Source: Planctomycetales bacterium (GTDB lineage Bacteria; Planctomycetota; UBA11346). Taken from it: a stretch of DNA of 17,767 bases. Of this stretch, positions 14,633-17,767 are shown one piece after another. The position numbers and the translations under genes were made by a program. Where the stretch lies: the NCBI GenBank assembly GCA_025362255.1, contig JANYGY010000276.1, forward strand, positions 1 through 17,767, read 5' to 3'. The notes beneath the pieces were generated by a model. The model was not told the origin of the DNA, made no database searches, and worked only from the letters and a program-made list of their open reading frames with translations. Every line of letters begins with the position of its first letter. Position 1 is the stretch's first letter.

Positions 14633-17600
14633 CTTTTCCTCATTCAGTTCAGCGCTTGGCAGCGTCCCTGAGGCAAGCAATTGAGCTACTTCCGAACGAC
14701 ATGAGCCGCAGCTCGTGCCGGCGCTGGTCTTGGCGCACACCTGGGCGAGGGTTGCGCACCCAGCTTGGATGGCTGCAGTGATCGTGTTGGCGCCGATGCG
14801 GTTGCAGGAGCATACCAGGGGACCGTCGACGATGCTCGCCACGCCACCTCCACGGAGCAAGGTTGAGCGCTGGTCTTCGAGTTCGGTGCGATTGGCGATG
14901 AGATCCCTATACGTTGAAAATCCGGTGGTGTCGCCAAACAGGATGACGCCGATCAGACGATCATCCTTGATCACCGCTTTGTGATAGATGCCTGCGTCGG
15001 CATCTTCGAAAATAAGCGATTGGGTCAGTGGATCGGTGGGATCAGTGTCGCCGACGGTGGCCAACTGCACTCCATGGACTTTAAGGATATTGCTGTTGAG
15101 GGCCCCAATGTAGGGGGCATGCAGATTGCCACGCAGCTGCTCGACCAGGTGCCAGGCCTGCCGCTCGGCGGCGGCGGTGGTCGCGGCAGACGAGCCTTGA
15201 TAATCCGATACTTCCCCAAGAGCGCAGATCGAAGGATCAGACGTGCGCATCTGCTGATCGATGACGACTCCGGTTGAGCAGGTGATCAATGCCTGGCGGG
15301 CGAGTTCCGCATTGGGTGCGGTTCCCGTGGCGAAGATGATGACCTGGGCTGATAATAGTGTTCCATCGGTCAGCCGTACGCCGGTGAGATGGGTAGAGCC
15401 TTCTAGGGTTTCGACCTGGGCTTTGAAGCGGATCTGGACTCCGCGCTCGGTGAGCGCTTGCGCCAGATAGGCGCCGGCCTTGGCATCGAGTTGCTTGCCC
15501 ATCAAGCGGTCATTGCGTTGCAGAATGGTGACCTCGGTACCGATGGCGACCAAGGCATCTGCCAGCTCCAGTCCGAGCAAACCGCCACCAACGACAATCG
15601 CCTGACGCCCACTTCCTGCCAGAGCGCGAATCGCTTCGGCATCATTTTTTTTGCGCAGGAAATGCACCCCAGATTTCGGTATCGGTCCTTGATACAATTT
15701 TGCCGCGCGGCTACCGGTGGCCAAGATTAGCAAATCATACGGGTGACGAGCGCCAGAGGCATCGATCACCTCTTTGGCTTTGCGATCGATCGCGGTGATC
15801 GCTTGGCCGGCGAGAAAGTTGTATCGGCCAGAACTGCGTTCGGCCCACGAACGGTGATCACCTTTGACTAGTTGGGCCCATTCCTTGGTTCCATCGACGA
15901 GGTGCGGGAGTTGCACCCGGTCATAAAATGGCAGGGGTTCATCGCCGAAAATCTGCACCTGATCGAGCAGTCCGGCCGCCAGATGGTGTTCAAGGAATCC
16001 CCAGGTCGCGGCGCCACCGCCAACGATCACGATCTTCTGCACCGGTGGCACATAGGCCTGCACCTGGGCGATGCTGAACTTCAGGTCGGGTTCCTTGCTG
16101 ATCGGATCATAGGTCGGATTGGTGGTATTGTTGATCCGCCCAAGTGGACCACCCTGTAAACGCCCCCAATGCATCGGCAGGAAGATGCAGCCGGCCTTGA
16201 TTCGTGGCGTGACTTCGGCGCGGACGCGAACCTCGCCACGCGGAGTGGTGACCTGAACCATCGAACCATCGACAATTCCTCTCGCGGCGGCGTCGAGCGG
16301 ATGGATTTCGCAGGCGGGCGTCGGCACGTGGGCATTGAGTTTCTGCACCCGGGCGGTCTTGGTCATCGTATGCCATTGATCGCGCAGACGCCCCGTGGTG
16401 AGTATCAGCGGCAGTTCCGCGGTCGGCAGTTCAGTACGCCAAGTTACTGCAGGTGATTTCAACTGCGCCTTTCCCGAGGGCGTGCCGAAATGGTGATCCG
16501 TGTATAATCGCTCGGTGCCAGCGGTTGCGCCGGCGGGCAGGGGCCACTGCTGCGATCCTTCGTGCAACATCGCCCACGACACCCCGGTGATGTCGCAATC
16601 ACGACCTGCGGACAGCGCCGCGTGCTCGGCGAAAATCTGCGATGGATGCTTATAGTCAAAGTGTGCGCCAAAGCCCATGGCGGTGGCGAAGCGACATAGG
16701 ATCTCGGCGTCGGGCAGGGCTTCTCCCGGAGCGGTGGCCGCCGGATTGAGAAGCGTCATGCGCCGTTCGCTGTTGGTCATCGTCCCAGATTTTTCGAGCC
16801 ACGTTGCTGCTGGCAGCACGACATGCGCGAGCGCGGTGGTCGCGGTCGGGTAGCAATCCTGGACGATGACCAGCTCTGCGTTGTGCAAAGCTTCATCGAT
16901 CAGGTGCGCGTCCGGCATCGACTCGACCGGATTGGTCGCCAGCACCCAGACTGCTTTGACGGTGCCGGCTTTGAGCGCACGGAAGAGTTCGACCGCGGTG
17001 AGTCCAGGTTTGGAGGGTACATCGGGAACGCCCCACGCCCGGGCGATTTCGGCGCGGTCAGCGGGATTGGTGAAATCGCGGTGATTGCTCGCCAACGTCG
17101 CCAGGCCGCCGACTTCGCGACCGCCCATCGCATTGGGTTGTCCGGTGAGGCTGAATGGGCCGCATCCGGGTCGCCCGATTTTTCCGGTGATCAATGACAG
17201 ATCGATGAGGGTGACATTCTTGTCGACGCCGACCGACGACTGGTTCAACCCCATGGTCCACATGGATAAGAACCGACGATCACCCGCGAGCCATTCGGCA
17301 GCTTGGGCGATATCCGCGGGGTCGAGTCCACAGGCGGCAGCGGTGGCGGCAAGAGTCCACGGTTCGCAGGCAAGGCGGTATTCGGCGAGACCATCGACGT
17401 GGTCGGTGACAAAAGCATCGGCGAGAGCGCCTGTGGCCAGCAATTGGCGCCCCAATCCATAATGCAGTTGAACATCCGTGCCCGGAGTCAGCTGCAGGTG
17501 CAGATCAGCCATTTCTGCAGACGCCGTGCGTCGCGGATCGATCACGATGATGCGCACCGCAGGTTCGGCGGCTTTGCGGGCTTCTATTCTGCGCCAGATG

Positions 17601-17767
17601 ATCGGATGGCACCAGGCGGGATTTGCCCCGGCGATCAGAAATGTGTCGCACGATTCGATGTCAGCGTAACTCGTCGGTGGTCCATCTCGGCCAAGCGTCT
17701 GTTTGTAACCGATGACCGCGGTCGACATGCACAGTCGCGAGTTGGTGTCGAGATTGTTGGTGCCGAT
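14621..17767 (-). CDS. nasA: Assimilatory nitrate reductase fused to FAD/NAD(P) reductase and BFD [2Fe-2S] domains (N-terminus outside window)
   Basis: The frame runs to the window edge, so 1048 residues are visible. The N-terminal [4Fe-4S] part (roughly 100 residues) lies outside. Numbering from the Met at 17728, the reading starts 13 residues earlier with IGTNNLDTNSRLC, where this Cys should ligate molybdenum. The molybdopterin domain follows (IAGANPAWCHP, TNPVESMPD), and the C-terminal cofactor-binding domain has TTGRLRDQWHTMTKTARV at about 444-461. At about 560 a pyridine-nucleotide reductase begins: FAD motif VIVGGGAATWG (567-577), NAD(P) motif VVGGGLLGLE (712-721) and second FAD motif ICALGEV (834-840). 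A BFD-like [2Fe-2S] domain ends the protein, with Cys973, 975, 1007 and 1010. Electrons would flow NAD(P)H, FAD, Fe-S, Mo, nitrate. In many bacteria the FAD part is a separate subunit (NasB/NasC). The assimilatory role is inferred from NasA similarity and lack of a visible export context. Confidence 0.93.
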   Translation of the reverse strand: MGTNNLDTNSRLCMSTAVIGYKQTLGRDGPPTSYADIESCDTFLIAGANPAWCHPIIWRRIEARKAAEPAVRIIVIDPRRTASAEMADLHLQLTPGTDVQLHYGLGRQLLATGALADAFVTDHVDGLAEYRLACEPWTLAATAAACGLDPADIAQAAEWLAGDRRFLSMWTMGLNQSSVGVDKNVTLIDLSLITGKIGRPGCGPFSLTGQPNAMGGREVGGLATLASNHRDFTNPADRAEIARAWGVPDVPSKPGLTAVELFRALKAGTVKAVWVLATNPVESMPDAHLIDEALHNAELVIVQDCYPTATTALAHVVLPAATWLEKSGTMTNSERRMTLLNPAATAPGEALPDAEILCRFATAMGFGAHFDYKHPSQIFAEHAALSAGRDCDITGVSWAMLHEGSQQWPLPAGATAGTERLYTDHHFGTPSGKAQLKSPAVTWRTELPTAELPLILTTGRLRDQWHTMTKTARVQKLNAHVPTPACEIHPLDAAARGIVDGSMVQVTTPRGEVRVRAEVTPRIKAGCIFLPMHWGRLQGGPLGRINNTTNPTYDPISKEPDLKFSIAQVQAYVPPVQKIVIVGGGAATWGFLEHHLAAGLLDQVQIFGDEPLPFYDRVQLPHLVDGTKEWAQLVKGDHRSWAERSSGRYNFLAGQAITAIDRKAKEVIDASGARHPYDLLILATGSRAAKLYQGPIPKSGVHFLRKKNDAEAIRALAGSGRQAIVVGGGLLGLELADALVAIGTEVTILQRNDRLMGKQLDAKAGAYLAQALTERGVQIRFKAQVETLEGSTHLTGVRLTDGTLLSAQVIIFATGTAPNAELARQALITCSTGVVIDQQMRTSDPSICALGEVSDYQGSSAATTAAAERQAWHLVEQLRGNLHAPYIGALNSNILKVHGVQLATVGDTDPTDPLTQSLIFEDADAGIYHKAVIKDDRLIGVILFGDTTGFSTYRDLIANRTELEDQRSTLLRGGGVASIVDGPLVCSCNRIGANTITAAIQAGCATLAQVCAKTSAGTSCGSCRSEVAQLLASGTLPSAELNEEKALI

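Overview
The window is a dense, almost gapless stretch of a Gram-negative-type bacterial genome of roughly mid-to-high-50s % GC by eye. It carries most of an aerobic respiratory-chain operon on the + strand, followed by a nitrate-assimilation locus on the - strand. Alternative complex III (ACIII), an A2-type heme-copper oxidase, lipoprotein signal peptides and a sigma-54 regulator together fit lineages such as Planctomycetota, Verrucomicrobiota or related groups. The sequence alone does not let me settle the phylum.

Positions 1-3430 hold the 3' part of an ACIII operon: the end of actC, then actD, actE and actF (actA and actB should lie upstream, outside the window). ACIII oxidises menaquinol and passes electrons to cytochrome c or directly to an oxidase. 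Positions 3448-7265 hold a membrane-anchored monoheme cytochrome c, coxB (CuA subunit) and coxA (catalytic subunit with the A2-type YSHP motif). After a 190-bp gap come heme A synthase (ctaA), heme O synthase (ctaB), a Cox11/CtaG copper chaperone, a 77-residue unknown single-span membrane protein and coxC (subunit III), ending at 11209. Quinol oxidation, electron transfer, oxygen reduction, heme A synthesis and CuB insertion are therefore encoded as one unit, with most genes overlapping by 1-8 bases.

An MFS transporter (11211-12521) and a small lipoprotein (12581-12919) follow in the same direction. A textbook intrinsic terminator (13-bp perfect stem, GUGA loop, seven Ts) lies inside the first codons of the MFS gene, so the end of the oxidase operon and the start of the transporter are superimposed. 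This is the most unusual local feature.

On the - strand, converging on the lipoprotein, are a sigma-54-dependent activator (12942-14471) and, upstream of it, a very long assimilatory nitrate reductase gene (14621 to the window edge). In this gene the molybdopterin catalytic domain is fused to an FAD/NAD(P)-binding reductase module and a C-terminal BFD-like [2Fe-2S] domain, giving a probable single-chain NAD(P)H nitrate reductase. I found no tRNA, rRNA, CRISPR array, insertion sequence or clear mobile element.
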